From NCBI RefSeq assembly GCF_001602375.1, contig NZ_BCNY01000008.1:1-64000 (forward strand): a DNA stretch of 64,000 nucleotides. The letters run 5' to 3'. The notes under the pieces were generated by a model. The model was not told the DNA's origin and made no database searches. It saw only the letters and a program-made list of their open reading frames with translations. Positions 23,788 through 33,115 of the stretch are shown here, piece by piece. This DNA is from Methanoculleus horonobensis (lineage in GTDB: Archaea; Halobacteriota; Methanomicrobia; Methanomicrobiales; Methanoculleaceae). Made by a program: the position numbers and the translations under genes. How positions within the stretch are numbered: position 1 is the stretch's first letter; each line of letters opens with the position of its first letter.

Positions 23788-26679
23788 ATGGCTGTCAGGA
23801 TACCAAAAAAACTGATCGAGGTGGCGTTGCCGCTTGACGAGATCAACGCCGCATCGGTGCGGGAGAAGTCAATCCGCCACGGCCACCCGTCGACCCTCCA
23901 CCTCTGGTGGGCACGGCGACCGCTTGCGGCGGCACGGGCGGTGCTGTTTGCACAACTCGTGAATGATCCGGGCTACGAGCGGGAGCTCGGCCGGGGCGTG
24001 AACAGGGAGAAGGCCGAGGCGGAGCGGAAACGGCTTTTTGAACTGATAAAGAAACTCGTCCTCTGGGAGAACACCACGAACGAGGCGGTGCTCGCGGAGG
24101 CGCGGGAGGAGATCTGGAAGAGCTGGCGGGAAACCTGCGCTCTGAACAAGAACCACCCGCAGGCGAAGGAGCTCTTCAATCCAGATAAGTTGCCGGCCTT
24201 TCATGATCCGTTCGCCGGCGGCGGGGCGATCCCGCTTGAAGCCCAGAGGCTCGGCCTCGAGGCCTGGGCGTCCGACCTGAACCCGGTGGCGGTGCTGATC
24301 AACAAGGCGATGATCGAGATCCCACCGAAGTTTGCGGGGAGACCGCCGGTGAACCCGGAGAGCCGGAAGCAGAAGCGGGTCGGCACCGAGTGGAAGGGCG
24401 CTGCGGGGCTCGCGGAGGATGTCCGGTATTATGGGAAGTGGATGCGCGACGAGGCCGAGAAACGGATCGGCCACCTCTACCCGAAGGTGCGGGTCACAGC
24501 GGAGATGGCAGAGGAGCGGCCGGATTTGAGGGAATACATCGGGGAGGATCTGACGGTGATCGCGTGGCTCTGGGCGCGGACGGTGAAGAGCCCAAATCCG
24601 GCGTATAAGGAGGTGGAGGTGCCGCTCGCTTCGACGTTCTGGCTCTCGACGAAGAAGGGGAAGGAAGCATATATTGAGCCAATAGTTGAAGGAAAATCCT
24701 ACCGGTTCTCAGTGAGAGTCGGAAAACCGAAGAATTCAGATCAGATCGGAAATGGGACAAAATTGTCCCGAGGAAGTTTTGGATGTCTCCTCTCGAGCAC
24801 TCCGATGAGTTACTCTTACATCAATGATGAGGCGAACGCGGGTAGAATGGGTGCCCATATGATGGCCATCGTCGCAGAGGGGAGAAGGGGCCGGATCTAT
24901 CTCTCCCCAACAGTTGAGATGGAGAACATTGCCAGAACGTCGATGACGTCATGGAAGCCGGAAACACCGTGTAGGGGGACGTTTGCGAGCAACGCACAGG
25001 GGCGGCGCTATGGATTCCATACATTCGGAGACTACTTCACCCCCCGCCAGCTCGTCGCCCTCACCATCTTCTCCGACCTTGTGGGTGAGGCGCAGGCGCA
25101 GGTTCTCCGCGACGCCCTCGCCGCTGGGATACCCGACGATGGCCGAGGGCTGGAGACGGGGGGCGACAGGGCCACGGCATATGCGGATGCGGTGGCGGTG
25201 TATCTGGGATTAGGAGTAAGTCGTCTCAGCGATATTTGCAATGCGCTATGTAGATGGGAGGTGTCAAAAACCCAAGTCCGCAACCTCTTTGGCCGACAAG
25301 CGATTCCCATGGTTTGGGATTTTGCTGAACCAAACTTATTTGCGGACGCTGCAGGAGATTATGGTGTCAGTCTAAAAACACTATCAAAAGTGATTGACCG
25401 CTTTTCCTGCAACAATCAGGGATTTGGCCTCCAATCAGATGCTTCGAATCAAAAGGTATCCCAAAATAATATCGTCTCCACAGATCCCCCGTACTACGAC
25501 AACATCTGCTATTCTGACCTCTCTGACTTCTTCTATGTCTGGCTCCGCCGATCCTTAAAATCAATTCTACCTTCCATTTTCGTCACGATGGCCGTCCCAA
25601 AGGCCGAGGAACTGGTAGCGACACCTTACCGCCATGGATCGGAAGAATTAGCTGAGGCCTTCTTCATGAACGGGATGACCGAGGCCATGCGCCGCCTTGC
25701 TGAACAGGTTCATCCTGCCCTCCCGGTCACGATCTACTACGCCTTCAAGCAGTCCGAGACAGCTGGGAACGACACCACTTCCCCCGGTTGGGAATCCTTC
25801 CTTGAAGCAGTGTTGAAGGCTGGCTTCGCCGTCACCGGAACATGGCCGATGCGTACCGAACTCGGAAACCGCATGGTAGGGATGGACGCAAATGCCCTCG
25901 CCTCTTCAGTCGTCCTCGTCTGCCGCCGGCGCGACCCCGCCGCCCCCACCGTCTCCCGCAAAGAGTTCCTCCGCGAACTGAAGCGGGCACTCCCCGAGGC
26001 GCTCGACGAGATGACCGCCTCCTCGATCGCCCCCGTCGACCTTGCCCAGGCCTCGATCGGTCCCGGGATGGGAATCTTCTCAAAGTACTCCGCTGTCCTT
26101 GAGGCAGACGGGACGCCGATGTCGGTCCACGACGCCCTTGTCCTCATCAACCGCGAACTCGACGAATACTTCTCCGACGCCGGAGGCGACGTCGACGCCG
26201 ACACCCGCTTCTGCCTCGGCTGGTTCCAGGAGAACGGCTGGCAAGAGGGGAAGTTCGGCGAGGCCGACGTCCTTGCCCGCGCCCGGGGCACCACCGTCGA
26301 CGGCGTCCGGGAGGCCGGCGTCGTCGAGGCCGGCGGCGGGAAGGTCCGGCTCATGAGGTGGTCGGAGTATCCCGGCGACTGGTCGCCGGAGGCCGACAGC
26401 CGGACGCCCGTCTGGGAGGCGCTCCACCACCTCATCCGCGTTCACCAGTGCGGCGGCGGCGAATCCGAGGCCGCCGCCCTCCTCGCCCGGATGCCCGGCC
26501 GGGCGGCGGCGATCCGGCAGCTCGCTTACCGGCTCTACACCCTCTGCGAGCGGAAAGGCTGGGCCGAGGATGCCCGCCCGTACAACGAACTGATCACCTC
26601 GTGGGGAGCCGTCGAGGCACAGACGCCCACCGTGATCGAGAAAGCACCACAAAAGACACTATCCTCCTACGGAGGCTGA
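23788..26679 (+). CDS. DUF1156 DNA adenine methyltransferase, defence operon gene 2
   Basis: 963 residues. The N-terminus ([40 protein letters not shown]) is the DUF1156 signature. The SAM-binding motif is [20 protein letters not shown] (about 139-158) and the catalytic motif is [15 protein letters not shown] (about 564). Such proteins modify host DNA so that a partner system can tell self from foreign. The middle (nt about 24,650-25,550) is AT-richer than the flanks, as if the target-recognition part had been exchanged. Spacing is 13 bases to the helicase and 3 bases to the next gene. Base specificity cannot be read from sequence; N6-adenine is the family expectation. Confidence 0.92.
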   Translation: MAVRIPKKLIEVALPLDEINAASVREKSIRHGHPSTLHLWWARRPLAAARAVLFAQLVNDPGYERELGRGVNREKAEAERKRLFELIKKLVLWENTTNEAVLAEAREEIWKSWRETCALNKNHPQAKELFNPDKLPAFHDPFAGGGAIPLEAQRLGLEAWASDLNPVAVLINKAMIEIPPKFAGRPPVNPESRKQKRVGTEWKGAAGLAEDVRYYGKWMRDEAEKRIGHLYPKVRVTAEMAEERPDLREYIGEDLTVIAWLWARTVKSPNPAYKEVEVPLASTFWLSTKKGKEAYIEPIVEGKSYRFSVRVGKPKNSDQIGNGTKLSRGSFGCLLSSTPMSYSYINDEANAGRMGAHMMAIVAEGRRGRIYLSPTVEMENIARTSMTSWKPETPCRGTFASNAQGRRYGFHTFGDYFTPRQLVALTIFSDLVGEAQAQVLRDALAAGIPDDGRGLETGGDRATAYADAVAVYLGLGVSRLSDICNALCRWEVSKTQVRNLFGRQAIPMVWDFAEPNLFADAAGDYGVSLKTLSKVIDRFSCNNQGFGLQSDASNQKVSQNNIVSTDPPYYDNICYSDLSDFFYVWLRRSLKSILPSIFVTMAVPKAEELVATPYRHGSEELAEAFFMNGMTEAMRRLAEQVHPALPVTIYYAFKQSETAGNDTTSPGWESFLEAVLKAGFAVTGTWPMRTELGNRMVGMDANALASSVVLVCRRRDPAAPTVSRKEFLRELKRALPEALDEMTASSIAPVDLAQASIGPGMGIFSKYSAVLEADGTPMSVHDALVLINRELDEYFSDAGGDVDADTRFCLGWFQENGWQEGKFGEADVLARARGTTVDGVREAGVVEAGGGKVRLMRWSEYPGDWSPEADSRTPVWEALHHLIRVHQCGGGESEAAALLARMPGRAAAIRQLAYRLYTLCERKGWAEDARPYNELITSWGAVEAQTPTVIEKAPQKTLSSYGG

Positions 26680-26682
26680 CGT

Positions 26683-28356
26683 ATGAAAAACCAGAAAGAG
26701 ACCATCCGAAAGATGGTCAGTTACCTCAATGATGAGGAATGGAACGGGGGGTTCTGGCTGCCGAACATCCAGCGCCCGTTCGTCTGGCGAGAAGACCAGA
26801 TCGAGCGCCTCTTTGACTCCATCATGCGGGAGTACCCAATCAGCACCCTCCTCGTATGGCGCACCAAATCGCGTATCCGCCGCCGGAAGTTCATCGATAA
26901 TTATAAAAATACCATCAGGCTTACCGACTTTTACGTTCCCGAAGACGACAAAACCAAACTCCTTGTCCTCGATGGCCAGCAGCGGCTCCAGAGCCTCTTC
27001 ATCGGCCTCAAGGGGAGTTATGAAAAGCGCGAACTCTACTTCGACGTCCTCAGCGGCGATCTTGTTGCACCCGAGGATATCCGTTACAAGTTCAAATTTC
27101 TGGATGCTGAAAAGGCCGCCTTCCCGTGGGTCAAGTTCAAGGAGATCGTCTTCATCAATGAACTCTCAACCAAGATCGCCAAATCGATCATCAGGAACGC
27201 CGGGAGGGAGTTGACTGAATCAGAAAAAGAGCGCGTTGAAGAGAATATAGCACTGGTTCAGATGCAGTTTGTCAACAGAGATCTGATCGTCTATCAGGAA
27301 CTTGACAGCGTCGATAACACTGACGCCTACCGGGAAGACGATGTCGTTGAGATCTTCATCCGTGCCAATTCTGGAGGAACACGCCTCGGCAAATCCGATC
27401 TCCTCTTCTCCCTCCTGACATCATCATGGGAGGATGCGGATGAGAGGATGGATGAACTGCTCGATGATATCAACCGTGTCGGCTACGACTTCACCCGTGA
27501 CTTTATCCTGAAGACGTGCCTGACGCTCCTCAACAAAGGGGCAGCATATGAAGTCAAAAAATTCCGTGACGAGCGCATTCGGCAAGAACTCATTGACAAG
27601 TGGGAGGGGATTTCTGCAGCCATCCGCGATGTGAGAGATTATCTCTACGGCAGAACCTTCATACGGACGGACAAGGCAATGCCGTCCTATCTCGTCCTCA
27701 TCCCGATCATCTACTTCCGCTACCACTTTCCCCAAAAATGGGGTGCAGTGCAGAACCTTGATGACTACCTCCTCCGGACACTCCTCAGCGGGGCGTTCAG
27801 CGGTACACCTGACAACATGATCGACCGGTGTGTAAAGGCGATCAGTTCCTCCGGCGAGTTTGATGTGAACGAGATCTTCGGTATCGTACGTGAAGACGGG
27901 CGTAGCCTCGAATTGGCGGAGAGCACCATTCTCGGGCAGTATTACGGGTCAAAGCAGAGTCATCTCATCTTCAACCTCTGGTACAGAGACTTCAACTACA
28001 TACCAGCATACGAAAACAATCTTCCTCAGGCTGATCACATCTTCCCGCAATCCCTCCTGAGAAAGGTTAAAAAAGTAAATCCGAGGACAGGAAGACAGGA
28101 TCTTCTCAGGTACTATCAGGAAGATCGGGACCAGATAGCCAACCTCATGCTCCTCACCGCAGAGGAGAACGGCTTTTCCGGAAAACGGGATATTCCGCCT
28201 AATGAATGGTTCGCAGAAAAGGATGAAGCCTACCTTGAGATGCACCTGATCCCGAAGAACCCCGATCTCTGGGAACTGGATAACTATGAGGCGTTCATCG
28301 AGGAGAGAAAGAGGCTTATCCTTGACAAATTCAGCCACATAATTCAGGGGGCATAA
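26683..28356 (+). CDS. DUF262 / HNH (GmrSD-like) protein, defence operon gene 3
   Basis: 557 residues. The N-terminal DUF262 domain shows LPNIQRPFVWREDQIERLFD, YPISTLLVW and the DGQQR motif (about residue 96). The C-terminal half has an HNH-type signature PQADHIFPQSLL (about 450) with DQIANLMLLTAEENGFSGK. This is the composition of GmrSD-type enzymes, which use NTP to cut DNA, often modified DNA. Here it sits within one operon between the DUF1156 methylase and the DUF499 ATPase. It is a likely nuclease effector of the array. Restriction-methylation logic suggests it acts on DNA lacking, or bearing the wrong, methylation; which one is unknown. Confidence 0.9.
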   Translation: MKNQKETIRKMVSYLNDEEWNGGFWLPNIQRPFVWREDQIERLFDSIMREYPISTLLVWRTKSRIRRRKFIDNYKNTIRLTDFYVPEDDKTKLLVLDGQQRLQSLFIGLKGSYEKRELYFDVLSGDLVAPEDIRYKFKFLDAEKAAFPWVKFKEIVFINELSTKIAKSIIRNAGRELTESEKERVEENIALVQMQFVNRDLIVYQELDSVDNTDAYREDDVVEIFIRANSGGTRLGKSDLLFSLLTSSWEDADERMDELLDDINRVGYDFTRDFILKTCLTLLNKGAAYEVKKFRDERIRQELIDKWEGISAAIRDVRDYLYGRTFIRTDKAMPSYLVLIPIIYFRYHFPQKWGAVQNLDDYLLRTLLSGAFSGTPDNMIDRCVKAISSSGEFDVNEIFGIVREDGRSLELAESTILGQYYGSKQSHLIFNLWYRDFNYIPAYENNLPQADHIFPQSLLRKVKKVNPRTGRQDLLRYYQEDRDQIANLMLLTAEENGFSGKRDIPPNEWFAEKDEAYLEMHLIPKNPDLWELDNYEAFIEERKRLILDKFSHIIQGA

Positions 28357-31200
28357 ATGACCATGACATCACTCAGACCTTGGCGGGAGATCGCCGTCCC
28401 GCACGAGGATGTCCTGAAGGGCACCTTCCAGCAGGCGGAGTTTGCGGCCGACCTCTCCCGCGTGCATAAAGGCACCGCAAGCCCCGAGTATCGTGACCCG
28501 GCGCTCTTCTTCAAGCGCACCTACATCACCGAGGGGATGCGCCTCCTCCTCGACTCCGTGGTGAAACGGATCACCGGACAGGGCGGTGACCCGGTCATCC
28601 AACTCCAGACCGCGTTCGGCGGCGGCAAGACGCATACCATGCTCGCCGTCTACCACCTCGCTCGCGGCGCCGTCCCGGTCGCCGACCTGCAGGGCATCCC
28701 CCCCATCCTCGACGCCGCCGGGGTCATCGACCTCCCGAAGGCCCGGGTCGTCGTCATCGACGGAACCAAACTCTCCCCGAACATGCCGGAGACACGGGGG
28801 AACGTCAGGGTGCGCACCATGTGGGGCGACCTCGCCTGGCAGCTCGGCGGCGAAGAAGCCTACGAGCGGATCCGGGAGGCCGACGAGTCCGGCACCTCCC
28901 CGGGCAAGGAGACGCTCGCCGCGCTTATCGCTCAATACTCGCCCTGCGTCATCCTGATAGACGAACTCGTCGCTTACATCCGGCAGTTCGATGAGAAGAC
29001 GAGGCTCGCCGGTGGCACCTACGACTCCAACATCACCTTCATGCAGGCCCTCACCGAGGCGCTGAAGGCGGTGCCGACCGCCGTCCTGCTTGCCTCCCTC
29101 CCCGAGTCCGACCAGGAGGCCGGGAGTCAGCGGGGTGTCAACGCCCTCCGCACCCTCGAACACTACTTCGCCCGTGTGCAAGCGCTCTGGAAACCCGTCG
29201 CCGCCGAGGAAGCCTTTGAGATCGTAAGAAGGCGGCTCTTCGCCGATATCACGAACACCACCGCCGTGGAATCCGTCTGCCGCTCGTTTGCCGAACTCTA
29301 CATCGCCTCGGGGGCCGAGTTCCCCCGGGAGACGCAGGAGAGCCGTTACTACCAGCGGCTCTTCAAAGCCTACCCGATCCACCCCGAGATCTTCGACCGC
29401 CTCTACGAAGACTGGTCGTCGCTCGAGAACTTCCAGCGCACCCGCGGCGTCCTGAAACTGATGGCAAAGGTGATCCACCGGCTCTGGAAGGACGGCAACA
29501 ACGACTACCTCATCATGCCCGGCAGCCTGCCCCTCTACGATGGCAACACCAGAAATGAGGCGATCTACTACCTCCCGCCAGGCTGGGACCCCGTGGTCGA
29601 GCGCGACATCGATGGCGACCGTGCGGAGACGACCGAGATCGAGAGCAGGGACACCCGGTTCGGGAGCGTGCAGGCCTGCCGCCGGGTGGCGAGGACGGTC
29701 TTCCTTGGCAGTGCCCCGGGCACCCCAAACCGCATGATGCAGGGGATCGAGCAGGAACGGGTTCTCCTAGGGAGCGTCCAGCCCGGCCAGCAGACAAGCG
29801 TCTACCGCGACGCCCTCCACCGCCTCTCCGACCGCCTCTACTACCTGAACAGTACGGAGAACCGCTACTGGTTCGACACCCGCCCCAACCTTCGGCGCGA
29901 GATGGAAGAGCGGAAAAAGCGCTTCGATGAAAAAGAAGACGTCCTCCCGGCGATCGCGGAGGGCGTGAAGAAGGCCGTCACGAAAGGGATCTTCGATGGC
30001 ATCCATACCTTCACCCAAAGCGGCGATATCCCCGACGACTCCGCCCTCCGCCTGATCGTTCTCCCGCCCCATGCCCACTACGGGAAGCGCGAAGTCCAGA
30101 TGGCGACGGTCTGTGCCACCGAATACCTCAAACGTCGGGGCGACCAGCCCCGTCACCGGCAGAACCGCCTCATCTTCCTCGCCGCCGACGCCGATAACGT
30201 GCGCCTCCTCACCGATCATGTCCGCTCAATGCTTGCGTGGGAATCGATCGTCTGGGACTATAAGGACAAGCGGATCGTGCTCGACAACCTGATGGGAGAT
30301 AACGCAGCGAACAGCCTCGAAATCGCCCGGCGGACAGTGGCAAGGACGATCCGGGAGACCTACCGCTGGCTGCTCGTGCCGGTGCAGGAGTTCGAGGGCG
30401 GCCGGGTCTCGCCCGAGGTCGCGTGGGAGGACTACAGCATCAACCCGGGTGCCGAACGGCCGGTCGAGGAGATCGAGCGCGTTCTTAAAGAGAACGAGGC
30501 CCTGATCACCGAGTGGGCGCCGATCCATCTTGCAAACCAACTCAAACGCTGGTCCTGGACGGACGAGACTTCCGACATGAAGGCGGGCGATTTCTGGGAG
30601 AACACCTGTCGCTACCTCTATCTCCCCCGTCTCCTGAACCGGGACGTCCTGAAGCGGACGATTGAGGCCGGGGCTGACACAAAGGACTACTTCGGGCTCG
30701 CGGCAGGGAAAGACGGCGAGAAGTACATCGACTTCACCTTCGGGAAAGGCAGGCGCTCGATCGTCGTCGACGACTCCCTCCTCCTGATCGAGCCCACCGC
30801 CGCAACGGCATACGAAGAGAGCATCAGGCCGCCCGAGACTTCCGATACGCTCTCTCCGGTCGATCCGTCATCCGATGGTAGTGAAGCCCCAGACGGAAGT
30901 GGTGTCGTGACGGTCGGCCCATCTTCCGGCGGGATGGCACCCAAACCGCCAGGCGCCCAACCCGTAAAGACCCGGTTTTACGGGCGCGTGGAAGTCGATC
31001 CGATCACGGCAAAGATGACCTTCAGTCAGATCGTGGACGAGGTGGTCGCGCAGTTCACCTCGCGGCCGGGTACAGCCGTCGCGATCAAGATCGAGATCAG
31101 CGCGGTGGACACGAAGGGGTTCGATGAGAACCTGCAACGGGCAGTCCGAGAAAATGGCACTCTCCTCAAGTTTAAGTCTGCAGAATTTGAGATGGAATAG
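28357..31200 (+). CDS. DUF499 AAA-type ATPase, defence operon gene 4
   Basis: 947 residues. The start codon directly follows the stop of the DUF262 gene. Walker A reads [20 protein letters not shown] (about 85-100) and Walker [14 protein letters not shown] (about 195). Later landmarks [10 protein letters not shown] and [20 protein letters not shown] are typical of DUF499 proteins. DUF499 ATPases are common beside DUF1156 methylases in anti-phage arrays and resemble the large ATPases of BREX systems (stated from memory). Residues about 805-865 form a Ser/Pro/Gly-rich linker ([13 protein letters not shown]) to a C-terminal domain. An 8-bp hairpin after the stop probably ends the operon. Confidence 0.92.
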   Translation: MTMTSLRPWREIAVPHEDVLKGTFQQAEFAADLSRVHKGTASPEYRDPALFFKRTYITEGMRLLLDSVVKRITGQGGDPVIQLQTAFGGGKTHTMLAVYHLARGAVPVADLQGIPPILDAAGVIDLPKARVVVIDGTKLSPNMPETRGNVRVRTMWGDLAWQLGGEEAYERIREADESGTSPGKETLAALIAQYSPCVILIDELVAYIRQFDEKTRLAGGTYDSNITFMQALTEALKAVPTAVLLASLPESDQEAGSQRGVNALRTLEHYFARVQALWKPVAAEEAFEIVRRRLFADITNTTAVESVCRSFAELYIASGAEFPRETQESRYYQRLFKAYPIHPEIFDRLYEDWSSLENFQRTRGVLKLMAKVIHRLWKDGNNDYLIMPGSLPLYDGNTRNEAIYYLPPGWDPVVERDIDGDRAETTEIESRDTRFGSVQACRRVARTVFLGSAPGTPNRMMQGIEQERVLLGSVQPGQQTSVYRDALHRLSDRLYYLNSTENRYWFDTRPNLRREMEERKKRFDEKEDVLPAIAEGVKKAVTKGIFDGIHTFTQSGDIPDDSALRLIVLPPHAHYGKREVQMATVCATEYLKRRGDQPRHRQNRLIFLAADADNVRLLTDHVRSMLAWESIVWDYKDKRIVLDNLMGDNAANSLEIARRTVARTIRETYRWLLVPVQEFEGGRVSPEVAWEDYSINPGAERPVEEIERVLKENEALITEWAPIHLANQLKRWSWTDETSDMKAGDFWENTCRYLYLPRLLNRDVLKRTIEAGADTKDYFGLAAGKDGEKYIDFTFGKGRRSIVVDDSLLLIEPTAATAYEESIRPPETSDTLSPVDPSSDGSEAPDGSGVVTVGPSSGGMAPKPPGAQPVKTRFYGRVEVDPITAKMTFSQIVDEVVAQFTSRPGTAVAIKIEISAVDTKGFDENLQRAVRENGTLLKFKSAEFEME

Positions 31201-31217
31201 GATGACAGGAGTCAGAA

Positions 31218-31239
31218 CTCACCTGCACATTCAGGTGAG
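31218..31239 (+). terminator. Hairpin after the defence operon
   Basis: CTCACCTG-CACATT-CAGGTGAG is a perfect 8-bp stem 17 bases after the DUF499 stop. GAGTC (31210-31214) and GACTC (31242-31246) extend the pairing after a small internal loop. It could terminate the four-gene transcript or mark the boundary with the adjacent integrated element. Confidence 0.55.
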
Positions 31240-31340
31240 AAGACTCCAAAGATCCGGAAGGTGCGAAAAAAGCGCAATTAACGCCTTTTCAGACTAATTC
31301 GCTCAAATTATTCTCTTTTCAATGTCGACTCACCCTCGAT

Positions 31341-31598
31341 TTAAGACCTGGTAATTTTGGGAGGGTCTTGAGATACCTTCCGACTAGAGATCGGTCGCCA
31401 GAGCGATGATGTGGGGGGCGCGGCGAGACGGTAACTCACCACCACCGGAAAGCATCTCACAGCGATGACACCACAGGCGACGACCGCCGTGTCATTATCG
31501 TACCCCAACATTTCGTCCACGACCGGCCCAATAGCAACCAAAGTCAGGCCGACGATGATGAGGGTCAGGACAACGTACGGGATGGTCAAAACGGTCAT
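31341..31598 (-). CDS. Small membrane protein of the integrated element
   Basis: 85 residues from ATG 31598, which overlaps the stop of the upstream gene by ATGA. The N-terminal segment (MTVLTIPYVVLTLIIVGLTL) and a second hydrophobic stretch (AVVACGVIAVRCFPVVVSY) predict two membrane helices, with a basic, Ser/Pro-rich tail. No family recognised. It is the last gene of the element's minus-strand run. Small two-helix proteins are common in archaeal viruses and plasmids. Confidence 0.5.
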   Translation of the reverse strand: MTVLTIPYVVLTLIIVGLTLVAIGPVVDEMLGYDNDTAVVACGVIAVRCFPVVVSYRLAAPPTSSLWRPISSRKVSQDPPKITRS

Positions 31599-31912
31599 GC
31601 CGGGGTCTCTTCCGTGTTCTGACCTGCATGTGCAGGCTCGACCTCCCAAACAACCCACATATACCTGCGTTCCGGCTGGTTCGAGTAGATTGTTGGTTTC
31701 AGGAGTACCTGGCGTGCGCGGCGCGGCCTGATCTCGCGGGTCGCCCGGGCAGGGTGACCCTGCGCCCGGATCGCGGCGGCAGCCTCCTTAGCGTCCTCCT
31801 CGTCGGCCCATACGGAGACGGCGAGGTAGGTCTGCCCATCATATTTCCGTTCACGGTACCCGGCCCCCATCCAGGCGTCCCTGACCAAAAGGGCGTCCGA
31901 GAGGCGGCTCAC
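31595..31912 (-). CDS. Hypothetical protein of the integrated element
   Basis: 105 residues from GTG 31912, chosen because AAAGGAGG lies 7 bases upstream. It reads LVRDAWMGAGYRERKYDGQT, then an alternating region (SVWADEEDAKEAAAAIRAQG) and WVVWEVEPAHAG. The last part looks like a small alpha/beta fold with no named motif. It overlaps the upstream HTH gene by about 60 bases and the downstream membrane gene by 4, consistent with tight packing in a small replicon. A TTG start at 31966 is possible. Confidence 0.5.
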   Translation of the reverse strand: MSRLSDALLVRDAWMGAGYRERKYDGQTYLAVSVWADEEDAKEAAAAIRAQGHPARATREIRPRRARQVLLKPTIYSNQPERRYMWVVWEVEPAHAGQNTEETPA

Positions 31913-32087
31913 CGCGCCTGCCTCCTTTGATAGGCTCGGAGATCCTTCGGTCGGATCCTTGTCCAATCCCGAGGGGCCCCCCGAGTTTTATGGAGGGGAG
32001 GATTCCACTCCACGTAAACCGGCGGACGGCCTCAATCGAGATCCCGAGGACATCCGCGACCTCTCGCGGGGTTAAGAGAGGTTCCAT
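31851..32087 (-). CDS. Excisionase-like helix-turn-helix protein
   Basis: 78 residues from ATG 32087 (MEPLLTPREVADVLGISIEA, then VRRFTWSGILPSIKLGG). This is the MerR/HTH_17-type DNA-binding motif common in excisionases and small phage regulators. After residue 37 the sequence becomes Gly/Arg-rich and does not match the usual wing end, so the C-terminus may have shifted frame where it overlaps the next gene. It may regulate the element or direct its excision with the integrase. Confidence 0.55.
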   Translation of the reverse strand: MEPLLTPREVADVLGISIEAVRRFTWSGILPSIKLGGPLGIGQGSDRRISEPIKGGRRGEPPLGRPFGQGRLDGGRVP

Positions 32088-32098
32088 GTCGCCCCCTC

Positions 32099-32437
32099 TC
32101 ACATCTGCTGCCAGGCCACCCAGAGCTGCTGAGGGGCATCCTTTTCGTTCTTCTCCAGTTCGGGGGGAGGGACTTCTGAGGGGATAGCGATCGCTTCGAT
32201 GATATCCAGTATCCCGATGGTATGTAGTCCTTTAAGGTATCCAGAGAAGTAGGGCACCAACCCAGAATAGTCCTTGTTCCGGGTGAGGAAGGCATCAGCC
32301 TCACGCTTGACCCATGCCGCATCAAGAGATATAGTCCGAGCCCCCCGGCTCGCGACTATAGGCTCATCCCTGACCTCGACAACGATCCGATAGGCGTTCC
32401 CCCGGGGGGGCGTAACCACATATTCCTGCCGAACCAT
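32099..32437 (-). CDS. Hypothetical protein of the integrated element
   Basis: 112 residues from ATG 32437, preceded by GGAGG at the right distance; earlier in-frame starts exist at 32449 and 32473. It opens with a strand-rich region (MVRQEYVVTPPRGNAYRIVV), followed by WVKREADAFLTRNKDYSGLV and a helical acidic C-terminus. No known family. It lies 11 bases upstream of the HTH gene, so the two are probably one transcript. Confidence 0.5.
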   Translation of the reverse strand: MVRQEYVVTPPRGNAYRIVVEVRDEPIVASRGARTISLDAAWVKREADAFLTRNKDYSGLVPYFSGYLKGLHTIGILDIIEAIAIPSEVPPPELEKNEKDAPQQLWVAWQQM

Positions 32438-32506
32438 TTTATCCTCCATTTCAATTAGTTTCCGAAATCCCAACGTGCGTAAGGCGTCGGGCGACCTGTG
32501 CGCGCG

Positions 32507-32809
32507 CTATCTACTGGATCCCTCCAGCCGTGTCTCAATAAGACCCGCCAGCCGTAGCCCCTCGGCGATACCGAGGAATATGGCCGGATCAAGGCTCCCG
32601 CCGATGTAGAGCCGGTGCTGGGCCTCAAGAGCCCTGAGAGTCTTGGGGGAGCGAGACACGACGCAGAGCGTCGCGGAGCGGGAGCCGTCGCGGAGCGGGT
32701 AGCGAATCCATTCGTTGCGGGCCTTTCTCCTCGCGAGACAATGGCGGAGATGAGCTCTGAGGCTCTGCATACTCCGCCACTTTGACCCGCAATACTTGCA
32801 TGTGACCAT
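32507..32809 (-). CDS. C2H2-type zinc-finger protein
   Basis: 100 residues. The first 25 form a classical finger: CKYCGSKWRSMQSLRAHLRH, with C-x2-C and a following H-x3-C (or H-x3-H) pair. The rest (SPKTLRALEAQHRLYIGGSL, FLGIAEGLRLAGLIETRL) looks like a helical dimerisation or wHTH-like part. C2H2 proteins are frequent in archaeal viruses and plasmids and rare in archaeal chromosomes, which supports the mobile nature of this region. Probable transcription regulator. Confidence 0.65.
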   Translation of the reverse strand: MVTCKYCGSKWRSMQSLRAHLRHCLARRKARNEWIRYPLRDGSRSATLCVVSRSPKTLRALEAQHRLYIGGSLDPAIFLGIAEGLRLAGLIETRLEGSSR

Positions 32810-33115
32810 GTAACACCAGGGGAGATAGAGGGAGGCACTCCTGCCTACGCAGAGGGGGTCGGCACCTGTTTTTATATATTTAACCTATGGAAGAAAATTA
32901 ACCATTAAAACTAATATAGAAGTATAATTTATGACATCAGTTAGACGTACGATTACGTCATACGGGACGGTTGAGGGGCCGGGGGCGACCGCGTGGTGGG
33001 GCCAGGACGGTCGATCCACAGGCGAGATGAGGACAGGGTGGGAGTGAGGAACGCCTGCCAGAGGGGCAGGGCGGGGGTGGTCTCTACCCGCACCTGGATC
33101 ATCTTTCCGTTTTGC
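32810..33115. promoter_or_regulatory. Intergenic region with inverted repeat
   Basis: About 300 bases between the MCM stop and the zinc-finger gene. AT-rich TTTATATATTTAAC at 32871-32884 is suitably placed as a promoter for the zinc-finger gene. GACGTA-CGAT-TACGTC (32944-32959) is a perfect 6-bp inverted repeat, flanked by ATGAC...GTCAT arms that make the palindromic zone about 30 bases long. Confidence 0.45.

Noticed and set aside
20259-31200. A standard DISARM or BREX operon
   Set aside because: The DUF1998 genes drmA/drmB, PLD gene drmC, and BREX pglZ are not present in this operon, so only relation, not identity, is claimed.
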